In this document: positions 36,285 to 46,016 of the stretch, one piece after another | Layout of the letters: each line of letters starts with the position of its first letter | How positions within the stretch are numbered: the stretch's first letter is position 1 | From: Flavobacterium rakeshii | Lineage (GTDB): Bacteria > Bacteroidota > Bacteroidia > Flavobacteriales > Flavobacteriaceae | Direction: 5' to 3' | DNA: 64,000 nucleotides | NCBI RefSeq assembly: GCF_009741375.1 | Contig: NZ_WOWP01000054.1 | Location: 120,945-184,944 of the forward strand | The notes under the pieces: model-generated | Seen by the model: the letters and a program-made list of their open reading frames with translations, nothing else | Databases searched by the model: none | Told to the model about the DNA's origin: nothing | Translations under genes and position numbers: made by a program

Positions 36285-36836
36285 ATGAGCAATTCATCAG
36301 ATATAAAATTAGTAGACGCTCCTGAAGGAGTTCAGGGCGAAGGATTTTTTGCAACCAAACTAGACTCTGTAGTAGGTTTGGCACGTGCTAACTCATTGTG
36401 GCCTTTACCATTTGCAACTTCTTGTTGTGGTATTGAGTTCATGGCAACAATGGCATCACATTATGATGTGGCACGTTTCGGGTCTGAGCGTATGAGTTTC
36501 TCTCCGCGCCAGGCAGACATGCTGCTGGTTATGGGTACCATTGCCAAAAAAATGGCACCTATATTACGTCAGGTTTACGAGCAAATGAGTGAGCCAAGAT
36601 GGGTAATCGCAGTTGGTGCGTGCGCATCGTCAGGCGGAGTATTCGATACTTATTCAGTACTGCAGGGTATTGACAAAGTAATTCCGGTAGACGTATATGT
36701 ACCGGGATGCCCTCCAAGACCGGAACAGATTCTTGAAGGTATAATGAGCCTGCAGGAGATTGTAAAATCAGAATCGGTTAGACGAAGAAACTCTCCTGAA
36801 TATAAAGAATTATTAGCTTCTTATAATATTTCATAA
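36285..36836 (+). CDS. nuoB: NADH-quinone oxidoreductase subunit B
   Basis: The 183-residue peripheral subunit carries cluster N2, the terminal [4Fe-4S] donor to quinone. The ligands are visible: the tandem Cys of TSCCGIEF, the Cys of VGACASSGG, and the Cys of [10 protein letters not shown]. Extra N-terminal residues precede [15 protein letters not shown]. It follows nuoA by 53 bases. Confidence 0.97.
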   Translation: MSNSSDIKLVDAPEGVQGEGFFATKLDSVVGLARANSLWPLPFATSCCGIEFMATMASHYDVARFGSERMSFSPRQADMLLVMGTIAKKMAPILRQVYEQMSEPRWVIAVGACASSGGVFDTYSVLQGIDKVIPVDVYVPGCPPRPEQILEGIMSLQEIVKSESVRRRNSPEYKELLASYNIS

Positions 36837-36842
36837 AGTAAT

Positions 36843-37379
36843 ATGGCTTTAGAAACAACTGTTATACAGGACAAGCTTACAAATAAATTTGGTGACAAGG
36901 TAACCGAATTTGTTCAGCAACATGATATACTATCCTTTGAGGTTGACTCCAACTCAATGAACGATGTAATGCGTTTTCTTAAAGAAGACGATACTTTACG
37001 CTTTAACTTCCTAACCGATATTTGTGGTGTACACTATCCTGATTTTGAGAAGGACAGACAGTTTGCCGTGGTATACCACATGCACAACTGGATGGACAAT
37101 GTGCGTATTAGGTTTAAATGTTTCCTTAACGGAGATAAACCTGAGGTAGACACTGCCACAAACCTGTTTTTAGGGGCTAACTGGCAGGAGCGCGAAACGT
37201 ATGACTTTTATGGTATTATATTTAAAGGTCATCCGCAGCTTAAAAGGATACTGAATATGGACGAGATGGAATCGTTCCCTATGAGAAAAGAGTTCCCTAT
37301 GGAAGATGGCGGCCGTACCGATAAGGATGACCGTTTCTTTGGTAGGACAACCGATAATGCTAATAATAACCTGAAATAA
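36843..37379 (+). CDS. nuoC: NADH-quinone oxidoreductase subunit C
   Basis: The 178-residue peripheral-arm subunit shows the family signature ANWQERETYDFYGIIFKGHPQLKRILNMDEM, followed by FPMRKEFPMED. It is encoded separately from nuoD, whereas some bacteria fuse the two. It starts six bases after nuoB and binds near the N2 cluster and quinone site. Confidence 0.96.
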   Translation: MALETTVIQDKLTNKFGDKVTEFVQQHDILSFEVDSNSMNDVMRFLKEDDTLRFNFLTDICGVHYPDFEKDRQFAVVYHMHNWMDNVRIRFKCFLNGDKPEVDTATNLFLGANWQERETYDFYGIIFKGHPQLKRILNMDEMESFPMRKEFPMEDGGRTDKDDRFFGRTTDNANNNLK

Positions 37380-37392
37380 TTTTTGATATAAA

Positions 37393-38628
37393 ATGTCAGA
37401 CCTGTTATTACCACCAGAACATCGCTATGCCAAACAGATTGAGGAAAGGCGTAATGAAGACGGCAGCGAACTATCTGTACTAAACCTTGGGCCTACACAC
37501 CCTGCCACACACGGTATTTTCCAAAACATCCTTTTAATGGATGGTGAAAGAATTCTTGATGGCGAAGGTACAGTAGGATACATACACCGTGCTTTTGAAA
37601 AAATTGCCGAAAACAGGCCGTTCTATCAAATTACTCCGCTAACAGACAGGATGAACTACTGTTCTGCCCCAATTAACAATATGGGTTGGTGGATGACATT
37701 AGAAAAAGCATTAGGTATAGAAGTACCTAAAAGAGTACAGTACCTAAGGGTTATTATTATGGAACTTGCCCGTATTGCAGACCATATTATATGTAACTCA
37801 GTACTTGGTGTAGATACAGGAGCCCTTACAGGTTTCCTTTATGTATTTCAGTACAGGGAAAAAATATACGAGATATACGAAGAGATATGTGGTGCCCGAC
37901 TTACTACAAACATGGGACGCATAGGTGGATTTGAAAGGGACTGGAGCCCTGCCGCTTTTAAAAAGATCAACGAATTTATGGACGAATTCCCAAAAATTTG
38001 GGAAGACTTTGAAAACCTGCTTACACGTAACAGGATTTTTATGGACCGTACCATTAACGTTGGCCCTATTTCTGCCGAAAAGGCAATGAGCTATGGCTTT
38101 ACAGGTCCTAACCTTAGGGCAGCGGGCGTAGATTATGACGTTCGTGTAATGCAGCCATACAGCTCTTACGAAGACTTTGAATTTAATGTACCGGTTGGTA
38201 AATCAGGAGATACTTACGATAGGTTCTGTGTGCGTAATGCAGAGGTTTGGGAAAGCCTTAAAATTATACGCCAGGCACTTGATAAGCTTCCTGAAGGACC
38301 TTACCATGCCGATGTACCGGACTATTACCTTCCTCCAAAAGAAGACGTTTACACTAATATGGAAGCGCTTATTTACCACTTTAAAATCGTTATGGGTGAA
38401 GTACCTGTACCGGTTACAGAAGTGTACCACCCTGTGGAAGGCGGTAACGGAGAACTTGGTTTCTACCTTATTACCGATGGTAGCCGTACACCATACAGAT
38501 TACATTTCAGAAGGCCGTGTTTTATATACTACCAGGCTTTTAACGATATGATTAAAGGACAAATGCTGTCTGACGCAATTGCAACACTATCAAGCCTCAA
38601 TGTTATTGCAGGCGAACTAGACGCTTAA
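37393..38628 (+). CDS. nuoD: NADH-quinone oxidoreductase subunit D
   Basis: This 411-residue 49-kDa-type subunit forms the quinone pocket with NuoB. LGPTHPATHGIFQ near residue 32 carries the conserved His of the quinone site. GYIHRAFEKIAENRPFYQITPLTDRMNYCS and GNGELGFYLITDGSRTPYRLHFRRP are characteristic. It lacks the hydrogenase Ni ligands, as expected. Confidence 0.97.
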   Translation: MSDLLLPPEHRYAKQIEERRNEDGSELSVLNLGPTHPATHGIFQNILLMDGERILDGEGTVGYIHRAFEKIAENRPFYQITPLTDRMNYCSAPINNMGWWMTLEKALGIEVPKRVQYLRVIIMELARIADHIICNSVLGVDTGALTGFLYVFQYREKIYEIYEEICGARLTTNMGRIGGFERDWSPAAFKKINEFMDEFPKIWEDFENLLTRNRIFMDRTINVGPISAEKAMSYGFTGPNLRAAGVDYDVRVMQPYSSYEDFEFNVPVGKSGDTYDRFCVRNAEVWESLKIIRQALDKLPEGPYHADVPDYYLPPKEDVYTNMEALIYHFKIVMGEVPVPVTEVYHPVEGGNGELGFYLITDGSRTPYRLHFRRPCFIYYQAFNDMIKGQMLSDAIATLSSLNVIAGELDA

Positions 38629-38633
38629 GGATT

Positions 38634-39158
38634 ATGGAAATTTCAAACGCAAAACAGGTTATCAATATAGATGCGCAACTTATGGAGCGCATCAACGAAC
38701 TATTAAGCCACTACCCTGCCGATAAGAAAAAATCGGCATTGCTACCGGTACTTCACGAAGTACAGGATGCTCACGATAACTGGCTTAGTATAGAGCTTCA
38801 GGACAAGGTGGCCGAAATACTGGAAATTAAACCTATTGAGGTTTATGAGGTGGTTTCTTTTTACACCATGTACAACCAAAAGCCTATAGGCAAATACATG
38901 TTTGAATTTTGCAGGACTTCATGCTGTGCCATTCGCGGTGCCGAAAACCTTATGGATTACACCTGCGAAAAACTGGGTATTAAAGAAGGTGAAACCACTC
39001 CCGACGGTATGTTTACCGTAGTAGGTGTTGAGTGCCTTGGAGCATGTGGTTATGCACCAATGATGCAGCTGGGTGACTACTACAAGGAAAACCTTACCAA
39101 AGAAAAGGTAGACCAGATTATTGAAGATTGCAGGAACGGCAAAGTTAATTTACACTAG
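38634..39158 (+). CDS. nuoE: NADH-quinone oxidoreductase subunit E
   Basis: The 174-residue 24-kDa-type subunit holds the [2Fe-2S] cluster N1a. Ligands are in EFCRTSCCAIRGAE (Cys pair) and VECLGACGYAPMMQL (Cys pair). It starts five bases after nuoD. It forms the NADH-oxidising module with NuoF. Confidence 0.96.
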   Translation: MEISNAKQVINIDAQLMERINELLSHYPADKKKSALLPVLHEVQDAHDNWLSIELQDKVAEILEIKPIEVYEVVSFYTMYNQKPIGKYMFEFCRTSCCAIRGAENLMDYTCEKLGIKEGETTPDGMFTVVGVECLGACGYAPMMQLGDYYKENLTKEKVDQIIEDCRNGKVNLH

Positions 39159-39179
39159 GACCATTATACCAAAGTAACA

Positions 39180-40547
39180 ATGGGAATGAAAATATTATTA
39201 GAACACGCAAACGTACCGGGTATTAAAACCTACGAAGTATACCGCCAAAACGGAGGGTATCGCTCTGTAGAGAAAGCCATAAAAAGCATGACCCCGGATG
39301 AAGTTGTGGAACAGGTTAAAGCCTCAGGATTAAGAGGACGTGGAGGAGCTGGTTTCCCTACCGGACTTAAATGGAGCTTTATTGATAAAAAATCAGGAAA
39401 ACCAAGACACCTGGTATGTAATGCCGATGAGTCTGAGCCGGGAACCTTTAAGGACCGTTACCTGATGGAGTACATCCCTCACCTGCTTATTGAAGGTATG
39501 ATTACCTCAAGTTATGCACTGGGTTGTAACCTTTCTTACATCTATATACGTGGCGAATATATGTGGGTATTCCGCATATTGGAAAAAGCAATTAAAGAAG
39601 CCTATGCTGCTGGTTGGCTGGGTAAAAACATATTAGGTTCAGGTTACGACCTTGACCTGCACGTACACTGTGGTGCCGGAGCTTACATTTGTGGTGAGGA
39701 AACTGCACTTATTGAATCGCTTGAAGGTAAAAGAGGTAATCCAAGAATCAAACCTCCGTTCCCTGCGGTAAGCGGTTTATGGTCTAACCCAACAGTGGTA
39801 AACAATGTAGAGTCTATCTCTGCCGTGCCATGGATTGTAAACAATACCGGTGAGGAATATGCCAAAATAGGTATTGGGCGATCTACAGGAACAAAACTTA
39901 TATCTGCTTCAGGTCACATTAAAAACCCTGGGGTATACGAAATAGAACTTGGCTTAAGTGTAGATGAGTTTATGAACTCTGACCAGTACTTAGGCGGTAT
40001 GATGGACGACAGGCCGTTAAAAGCCTTAGTTCCGGGAGGTTCGTCGGTGCCAATCTTACCGGCAAATCTTATTTTTAAAAATGCCGAAGGCGGTGACCGT
40101 TTAATGAGTTACGAGTCGTTAAGCGAAGGCGGATTCCAGTCGGGATCTATGCTTGGTTCAGGTGGTTTCATAGTGTATAACGATACTACCTGTATTGTTC
40201 GCAACACCTGGAACTTCTCCCGTTTTTACCACCACGAAAGCTGCGGACAGTGTTCGCCATGTCGTGAAGGTACAGGATGGATGGAAAAAGTACTTCACAG
40301 AATTGAAACCGGTCACGGTCGTGAAGAAGATATTGAGCTGCTATGGGATATCCAGAGAAAAATTGAGGGTAACACCATTTGTCCGTTAGGAGATGCGGCA
40401 GCATGGCCGGTAGCGGCAGCTATTCGCCACTTTAGGGAAGAATTTGAATACCACGTTCGTTTCCCTGAAAAAATTAAAAACAGAGATCACTTTGTTGCCG
40501 AACCTTTTGAAAAGGTAAGACATCTGGTAGCAAAGCAGGAAATATAA
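39180..40547 (+). CDS. nuoF: NADH-quinone oxidoreductase subunit F
   Basis: The 455-residue 51-kDa-type subunit oxidises NADH with FMN. LRGRGGAGFPTGLKWSF is the NADH-binding glycine-rich loop and GAGAYICGEETALIESLEG is the FMN site. ESCGQCSPCREGTGWM gives three Cys ligands of cluster N3, and the fourth Cys is in NTICPLGDAAAW. Length is typical (430-460). Confidence 0.97.
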   Translation: MGMKILLEHANVPGIKTYEVYRQNGGYRSVEKAIKSMTPDEVVEQVKASGLRGRGGAGFPTGLKWSFIDKKSGKPRHLVCNADESEPGTFKDRYLMEYIPHLLIEGMITSSYALGCNLSYIYIRGEYMWVFRILEKAIKEAYAAGWLGKNILGSGYDLDLHVHCGAGAYICGEETALIESLEGKRGNPRIKPPFPAVSGLWSNPTVVNNVESISAVPWIVNNTGEEYAKIGIGRSTGTKLISASGHIKNPGVYEIELGLSVDEFMNSDQYLGGMMDDRPLKALVPGGSSVPILPANLIFKNAEGGDRLMSYESLSEGGFQSGSMLGSGGFIVYNDTTCIVRNTWNFSRFYHHESCGQCSPCREGTGWMEKVLHRIETGHGREEDIELLWDIQRKIEGNTICPLGDAAAWPVAAAIRHFREEFEYHVRFPEKIKNRDHFVAEPFEKVRHLVAKQEI

Positions 40548-40604
40548 CTGAGTTATTAAGTTAAAGTCGAAAGTACCAGTAAACTTTCAAACCAAGGATA
40601 CAAA

Positions 40605-41648
40605 ATGAAAGTAACAATAGACGGTCAGGAAATAAATGTAGAACCGGGGACCACCATCCTGCAGGCTGCAAGAATGATAGGCGGAGAATCTGTGCCGCCG
40701 GCAATGTGCTACTACTCTAAACTAAAAGGTAGCGGTGGTAAATGCCGTTGCTGTTTAGTAGAGGTTTCTAAAGGTAGCGAAGCCGACCCAAGACCTATGC
40801 CTAAATTAATGGCATCGTGTGTAACCGGTGTTATGGACGGTATGGAGGTAAAAAGCATCTCTTCTGAAAGGGTGCTTGATGCCAGAAAATCGGTAACCGA
40901 ATTCTTATTGATAAACCACCCGCTGGATTGCCCTATTTGTGACCAGGCAGGTGAATGTGACCTACAGAACCTAAGCTTTAAGCACGGTTCGGCTAAAACA
41001 CGTTACATAGAAGAAAGAAGACGATTTGAGCCGGAAAACATTGGTGACAAAATTCAGCTTCACATGAACCGCTGTATTCTTTGCTACCGTTGTGTTATGA
41101 CTGCCGATCAGCTTACTGATAACAGGGTACACGGTGTTGTAAACCGTGGTGACCACGCTCAGATTTCTACCTGTATCTCTAAGGCAATTGACAACGAGTT
41201 CTCAGGAAACATGATTGATGTTTGCCCTGTAGGAGCACTTACCGATAAAACATTCCGCTTTAAGCAAAGGGTATGGTTTAACAAACCGTTCAACGCGCAC
41301 AGAGACTGTGACAAATGCTGCGGTAAAACTACATTGTGGATGTTTGGTAACGAAATTCAAAGGGTAACTGCCCGTAAAGACCAATACCACGAGGTAGAGG
41401 AATTTATTTGTAATGAGTGCCGTTTTGACCACAAAGATGTTAATGACTGGGTAATTGAAGGTCCTAGAAAATTCGAGAAAGATTCTGTAATCAACCAGAA
41501 CAACTATACCCGAGAAATTGAACCAGTTAAAATTGATACCGAAAAGAACATTTTATTAGGTAGGGACAAAGACAGGAAGAAAATCAGTATGCCTGCCGTT
41601 CCGCTTAAGGAAAAAGAAGAAAAGGTATATAAAGAAGGTAACGTATAG
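40605..41648 (+). CDS. nuoG: NADH-quinone oxidoreductase subunit G, short form
   Basis: The 347-residue iron-sulfur subunit has a ferredoxin-type N1b site (Cys35, Cys47, Cys50, Cys72). Cluster N5 has His105, Cys109, Cys112 and Cys118 (HPLDCPICDQAGEC), and N4 has Cys157, Cys160, Cys163 and Cys207. Extra Cys at 235, 238, 239, 269 and 272 mark the start of the molybdopterin-type domain, but the protein ends about 75 residues later. E. coli NuoG is about 900 residues, so the inactive C-terminal domain is missing. The electron path N3-N1b-N4-N5 is intact. This short form is known in Bacteroidota. Confidence 0.93.
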   Translation: MKVTIDGQEINVEPGTTILQAARMIGGESVPPAMCYYSKLKGSGGKCRCCLVEVSKGSEADPRPMPKLMASCVTGVMDGMEVKSISSERVLDARKSVTEFLLINHPLDCPICDQAGECDLQNLSFKHGSAKTRYIEERRRFEPENIGDKIQLHMNRCILCYRCVMTADQLTDNRVHGVVNRGDHAQISTCISKAIDNEFSGNMIDVCPVGALTDKTFRFKQRVWFNKPFNAHRDCDKCCGKTTLWMFGNEIQRVTARKDQYHEVEEFICNECRFDHKDVNDWVIEGPRKFEKDSVINQNNYTREIEPVKIDTEKNILLGRDKDRKKISMPAVPLKEKEEKVYKEGNV

Positions 41649-41650
41649 AT

Positions 41651-42682
41651 ATGGAACAGACAATAGTAATAGAAAAAGGTATTTTTATTGTTATAATATT
41701 TGCCATCACCATGTTAATGGCAATGTATGCTACACTAGCCGAAAGAAAAATTGCTGCCTGGCTTCAGGATCGTATAGGGCCTAACCGTGCCGGTAAAGGT
41801 GGTATACTACAACCCCTTGCCGATGGTTTAAAACTTTTTGCCAAAGAGGAGTTTTTCCCTAATACACCAAACAGATTCCTGTTTATAGCAGGACCTGCCA
41901 TATCTATGAGTACAGCATTAATGACGAGTGCCGTTATTCCGTGGGGCGATAAGCTTCACCTTTTCGGTCGCGACATTATCCTTCAGGCAACCGATATTAA
42001 CGTTGCCATGCTGTTTATTTTTGCAGTATTATCCATTGGTGTTTATGGCATTATGATAGGCGGATGGGCTTCTAATAACAAGTTCTCCCTTATGAGTGCC
42101 ATGCGTGCTGCTTCACAAATGATTTCGTATGAGGTTGCTATGGGACTTGCAATCATTGCTCTTGTAATGATGACAGGTACACTAAGCCTTCGTGAAATGG
42201 CTGCACAACAAAGCGGTATGAACTGGAATGTATTTTACCAGCCGGTAGGATTCCTTATATTCCTTGTATGTTCATTTGCCGAAACAAACCGTACTCCGTT
42301 TGACCTTGCTGAGTGTGAGGCCGAGCTTATTGGTGGTTACCACACTGAGTACTCTTCCATGAAAATGGGATTCTATCTTTTTGCAGAATATGCGAGTATG
42401 TTTATCTCCTCTACTATTCTTGCCGTACTTTACTTTGGGGCTTACAACTACCCGGGTATGCAGTGGGCAGAAGAGAACTGGGGTGTTAACATCGCTAACA
42501 TTATAGGTATAGTGGTATTATTTGCCAAACTGTGCTTCTTCATATTCTTCTATATGTGGGTACGTTGGACAATACCAAGATTCCGTTATGACCAGCTTAT
42601 GCGTTTAGGATGGCAAATGCTAATCCCGCTTGCCATAGCAAACATTGTAGTAACGGGAATAGTTATTTTGCTTACTCAGTAA
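41651..42682 (+). CDS. nuoH: NADH-quinone oxidoreductase subunit H
   Basis: This 343-residue membrane subunit with about eight helices links the peripheral arm to the membrane arm. LAERKIAAWLQDRIGPNRAGKGGILQPLADGLKLFAKEE and SFAETNRTPFDLAECEAELIGGYHTEYSSMKMG are the NuoH signatures lining the quinone channel. It starts two bases after nuoG. Confidence 0.97.
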   Translation: MEQTIVIEKGIFIVIIFAITMLMAMYATLAERKIAAWLQDRIGPNRAGKGGILQPLADGLKLFAKEEFFPNTPNRFLFIAGPAISMSTALMTSAVIPWGDKLHLFGRDIILQATDINVAMLFIFAVLSIGVYGIMIGGWASNNKFSLMSAMRAASQMISYEVAMGLAIIALVMMTGTLSLREMAAQQSGMNWNVFYQPVGFLIFLVCSFAETNRTPFDLAECEAELIGGYHTEYSSMKMGFYLFAEYASMFISSTILAVLYFGAYNYPGMQWAEENWGVNIANIIGIVVLFAKLCFFIFFYMWVRWTIPRFRYDQLMRLGWQMLIPLAIANIVVTGIVILLTQ

Positions 42683-42746
42683 GCTATTGATCTAGAGAAA
42701 TTAATTGAATACCTCCTGCACAAGGGCGGATTAATAAAAGATAAAA

Positions 42747-43292
42747 ATGTCAATAGAAACCATATCATTATCGGGAAGAAAAAAAGAGGTTTCCAACAAA
42801 AAGATGAGTTTTTGGGAAAGCCTTTATCTTGTGGCGATAGTTAAAGGATTACTTATTACAATCCGACATTTATTTAAAAGAAAGGTAACCATTAAGTACC
42901 CTGATCAAACCAGGGAACTTAGCCCGGTGTACCGTGGTCAGCACATGCTTATGCGTGATGAGGAAGGAAGAGAGCGTTGTACTGCCTGTGGGCTTTGTGC
43001 GCTGTCATGCCCTGCCGAAGCTATTACCATGAAAGCGGAAGAAAGAAAACCGGAAGAGAAACACCTGTACAGGGAAGAGAAATATGCATCTATCTATGAG
43101 ATTAACATGCTTAGATGTATTTTTTGCGGACTTTGTGAAGAGGCTTGCCCTAAGCAGGCTATTTACCTTACAAAATCAAGAGTAATGGTAAAACCTTCAA
43201 GCGACAGGGAAGATTTCATCTACGGAAAAGAAAAACTGGTTATGCCACTTGATATGGCTATTAAGAACACTCAAATGAAAACGGCTAATTAA
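42747..43292 (+). CDS. nuoI: NADH-quinone oxidoreductase subunit I
   Basis: The 181-residue ferredoxin-like subunit binds [4Fe-4S] clusters N6a and N6b. The two ligand sets are CTACGLCALSCP (near residue 78) and CIFCGLCEEACP (near residue 127). A short amphipathic helix near the N-terminus (WESLYLVAIVKGLLITIRHLF) attaches it to NuoH. The 64-base gap before it is the longest spacing inside the operon. Confidence 0.97.
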   Translation: MSIETISLSGRKKEVSNKKMSFWESLYLVAIVKGLLITIRHLFKRKVTIKYPDQTRELSPVYRGQHMLMRDEEGRERCTACGLCALSCPAEAITMKAEERKPEEKHLYREEKYASIYEINMLRCIFCGLCEEACPKQAIYLTKSRVMVKPSSDREDFIYGKEKLVMPLDMAIKNTQMKTAN

Positions 43293-43293
43293 T

Positions 43294-43797
43294 ATGCTTA
43301 CAGTATTCTATATTTTATCGGCCATTACACTGGGAACTGCATTTTTGACTATTCTTAGCAAAAACCCTATCCACAGTGCTATCTATCTTGTACTTTGCTT
43401 TTTCTCTATAGCAGGACATTACTTACTGTTCAATGCTCAGTTCCTTGCAATTGTACACATTATTGTTTACTCAGGGGCCATCATGATCCTGATGCTCTTT
43501 ACCATAATGCTCATGAACCTTAATAAGGAAGATGAACAAAACAAATCTGTACTCACCAGAGTTGCGGCAGCTATCGCCTTAGGACTTGTGGCTTTTATAC
43601 TACTGGCAACGTTTATTAAAGCACAGCCGGTTATTGAGAGCTACCAGGTTTCAGGACAGGATTACCAGTCTATTAAAGTATTGGGTAAGGTACTGCTTAA
43701 CGAGTATATGGTTCCGTTTGAGTTTGCTTCGGTACTGCTTCTTGTATCTATGATTGGAGCCGTATTATTGTCTAAAAAAGAACACATAAACAGCTAG
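43294..43797 (+). CDS. nuoJ: NADH-quinone oxidoreductase subunit J
   Basis: This 167-residue membrane subunit has five helices. ILSKNPIHSAIYLVLCFFSIAGHYLLFNAQFLAIVHIIVYSGAIMILMLFTIMLMN is the family core, with the conserved Tyr and the pi-bulge helix region. It starts one base after nuoI. Confidence 0.96.
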   Translation: MLTVFYILSAITLGTAFLTILSKNPIHSAIYLVLCFFSIAGHYLLFNAQFLAIVHIIVYSGAIMILMLFTIMLMNLNKEDEQNKSVLTRVAAAIALGLVAFILLATFIKAQPVIESYQVSGQDYQSIKVLGKVLLNEYMVPFEFASVLLLVSMIGAVLLSKKEHINS

Positions 43798-43798
43798 T

Positions 43799-44119
43799 AT
43801 GGAAAATATATTACAACAGATAGGTATTGAGAACTACATTTATCTTTCCACATTACTATTTTGTGTAGGTGTGTTTGGAGTTCTTTTCAGAAGAAACGCT
43901 ATCGTGATGTTCATGTCTATAGAAATTATGCTAAACGCAGTTAACCTGCTTTTAGTAGCATTTTCCACATACCATCAGGATGCAGCAGGACAGGTATTCG
44001 TATTTTTCTCCATGGCTGTTGCAGCAGCAGAAGTTGCCGTGGGTCTTGCCATTCTTGTGGCCATTTACAGGAACCTGAACAACATTGATATTGACAGTTT
44101 AAAAAAATTAAAAGGATAA
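43799..44119 (+). CDS. nuoK: NADH-quinone oxidoreductase subunit K
   Basis: This 106-residue three-helix membrane subunit has two buried Glu residues needed for ion transfer, in SIEIMLNAVNLLLVAFS and AAAEVAVGLAI. It is next to nuoJ and nuoL as in all complete operons. Confidence 0.97.
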   Translation: MENILQQIGIENYIYLSTLLFCVGVFGVLFRRNAIVMFMSIEIMLNAVNLLLVAFSTYHQDAAGQVFVFFSMAVAAAEVAVGLAILVAIYRNLNNIDIDSLKKLKG

Positions 44120-44125
44120 CGCCTA

Positions 44126-46006
44126 ATGGAAACTAAGTTGGCATTACTACTACTTCTAGCACCTTTCATAGGGTTTTTGATTAACGTATTTGCAGGAAAA
44201 AAATTAAGCGGTAACCTGCCGGGCATACTGGGTACAGTTGCCGTGGCTACATCATTTGCCGTAACGCTTTCGTTCTTTTTACAGGTAAGCAGCTCAAAAG
44301 AGCCGGTAATGATAGATCTGTTTGAATGGATGCAGCTTAAAAACTTTAAAGTAAACATTGCTTTTCAGCTTGATCAGCTTTCACTGTTATGGCTAATGTT
44401 CGTAACAGGGATAGGTACGCTAATCCACATGTACTCTATCAGCTACATGCATGATGACGAAAACGTACACAAATTTTTTGCATACCTAAACCTTTTCGTA
44501 TTCTTTATGATTACCCTTGTAATGGGTAGCAACCTGCTTATTATGTTTATAGGCTGGGAAGGTGTAGGTCTATGTTCATACCTGCTTATCGGGTTTTGGT
44601 ACAAAAACCATGATTATAACGATGCGGCTAAAAAAGCATTCATTATGAACCGTATAGGTGACCTTGGTTTCCTTATCGGTATTTTTATACTGGGTTACTT
44701 ATTCCACTCGCTTGATTATACAGACATAAGAACTGCTATTGAAAGCGGTAAGCATATTGACCCAACATGGGCTTCTATCGCTGCACTATGTTTATTTATT
44801 GGTGCTTGTGGTAAAAGTGCTCAAATTCCGCTTTACACCTGGTTACCGGATGCGATGGCGGGTCCTACTCCGGTATCGGCACTTATCCACGCCGCTACCA
44901 TGGTAACTGCCGGTATCTTTATGATTACAAGGCTAAACTACCTGTTTGACCTTGCTCCCGAAGTACAAAACATTATTGCCATAGTAGGTGCGGTAACATC
45001 ACTTATTGCTGCCTCTATAGGTTTAGTTCAAAACGATATCAAAAAAGTACTGGCCTACTCTACTGTATCACAGTTAGGTTTAATGTTCCTTGCTTTAGGT
45101 TTAGGCGCTTATCAAATAGCAGTATTCCACGTTATAACACACGCTTTCTTTAAAGCTTGTTTATTCCTGGGTTCAGGTTCTGTTATCCACGCTATGCACG
45201 GCGAGCAGGACATGCGCTATATGGGCGGTCTTCGTAAGGTGATGAAAGTTACATTTATTACTTTCCTTATCTCTACCCTTGCCATTTCGGGCTTACCACC
45301 ATTCTCAGGATTCTTTTCTAAAGACGAGATATTAATGACTGCTTTCCACCACAACAAACCACTTTGGGTTATTGGATCGGTAGCATCTATCATGACAGCA
45401 TTCTATATGTTCCGTTTACTTTACCTTACTTTCTACAAAGATTTTAGAGGTACGGAAGAACAGAAAAAACACTTACACGAGTCTCCGGGACTTATTACAT
45501 TCCCTCTAATTGTACTTGCTACATTAGCGCTTGTAGGAGGTGCCATAAGCTTACCTGGTAACAGCTGGTTAAATGAATATTTAGCTCCTGTTATCGCTAA
45601 GCAAAGTGAACACCACCACATGGGTACTACAGAGTACATGCTTATGGGTGTAGCCATTATAGGTGCATTTATAGGTATTGGATTAGCTTATGCTAAATAT
45701 ATCAAACAGTCTTCTGTACCGGGTCAGGACAGCGAGATTACAGGCTTTGCCAAAGTACTTTACAACAAATTTTATGTTGACGAAATATACACAGCCCTTA
45801 TAGTAAAACCTATTTATGCACTGGGTAGCTTCTTTAAAAATGTTACTGAGGCTGCTATTTCTGGACTTATTTTCGGCTTAGGTAAACTTGCCAACGTATT
45901 AGGTACCGAAGGCAAAACACTCCAAAACGGAAGCATTGGTTTTTACCTGTTTGCTTTTGTACTGGGTATATGTTCAATAATCGTTTATATCTTTTTAGCA
46001 AAATAA
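44126..46006 (+). CDS. nuoL: NADH-quinone oxidoreductase subunit L
   Basis: The 626-residue antiporter-like subunit is at the distal end of the membrane arm. GWEGVGLCSYLLIGFW carries the conserved Glu of helix 5. KSAQIPLYTWLPDAMAGPTPVSALIHAATMVTAG has the key Lys and the MrpA-like signature. The C-terminal part includes the long lateral helix and a last TM helix. Confidence 0.97.
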   Translation: METKLALLLLLAPFIGFLINVFAGKKLSGNLPGILGTVAVATSFAVTLSFFLQVSSSKEPVMIDLFEWMQLKNFKVNIAFQLDQLSLLWLMFVTGIGTLIHMYSISYMHDDENVHKFFAYLNLFVFFMITLVMGSNLLIMFIGWEGVGLCSYLLIGFWYKNHDYNDAAKKAFIMNRIGDLGFLIGIFILGYLFHSLDYTDIRTAIESGKHIDPTWASIAALCLFIGACGKSAQIPLYTWLPDAMAGPTPVSALIHAATMVTAGIFMITRLNYLFDLAPEVQNIIAIVGAVTSLIAASIGLVQNDIKKVLAYSTVSQLGLMFLALGLGAYQIAVFHVITHAFFKACLFLGSGSVIHAMHGEQDMRYMGGLRKVMKVTFITFLISTLAISGLPPFSGFFSKDEILMTAFHHNKPLWVIGSVASIMTAFYMFRLLYLTFYKDFRGTEEQKKHLHESPGLITFPLIVLATLALVGGAISLPGNSWLNEYLAPVIAKQSEHHHMGTTEYMLMGVAIIGAFIGIGLAYAKYIKQSSVPGQDSEITGFAKVLYNKFYVDEIYTALIVKPIYALGSFFKNVTEAAISGLIFGLGKLANVLGTEGKTLQNGSIGFYLFAFVLGICSIIVYIFLAK

Positions 46007-46016
46007 TTCATACCTG

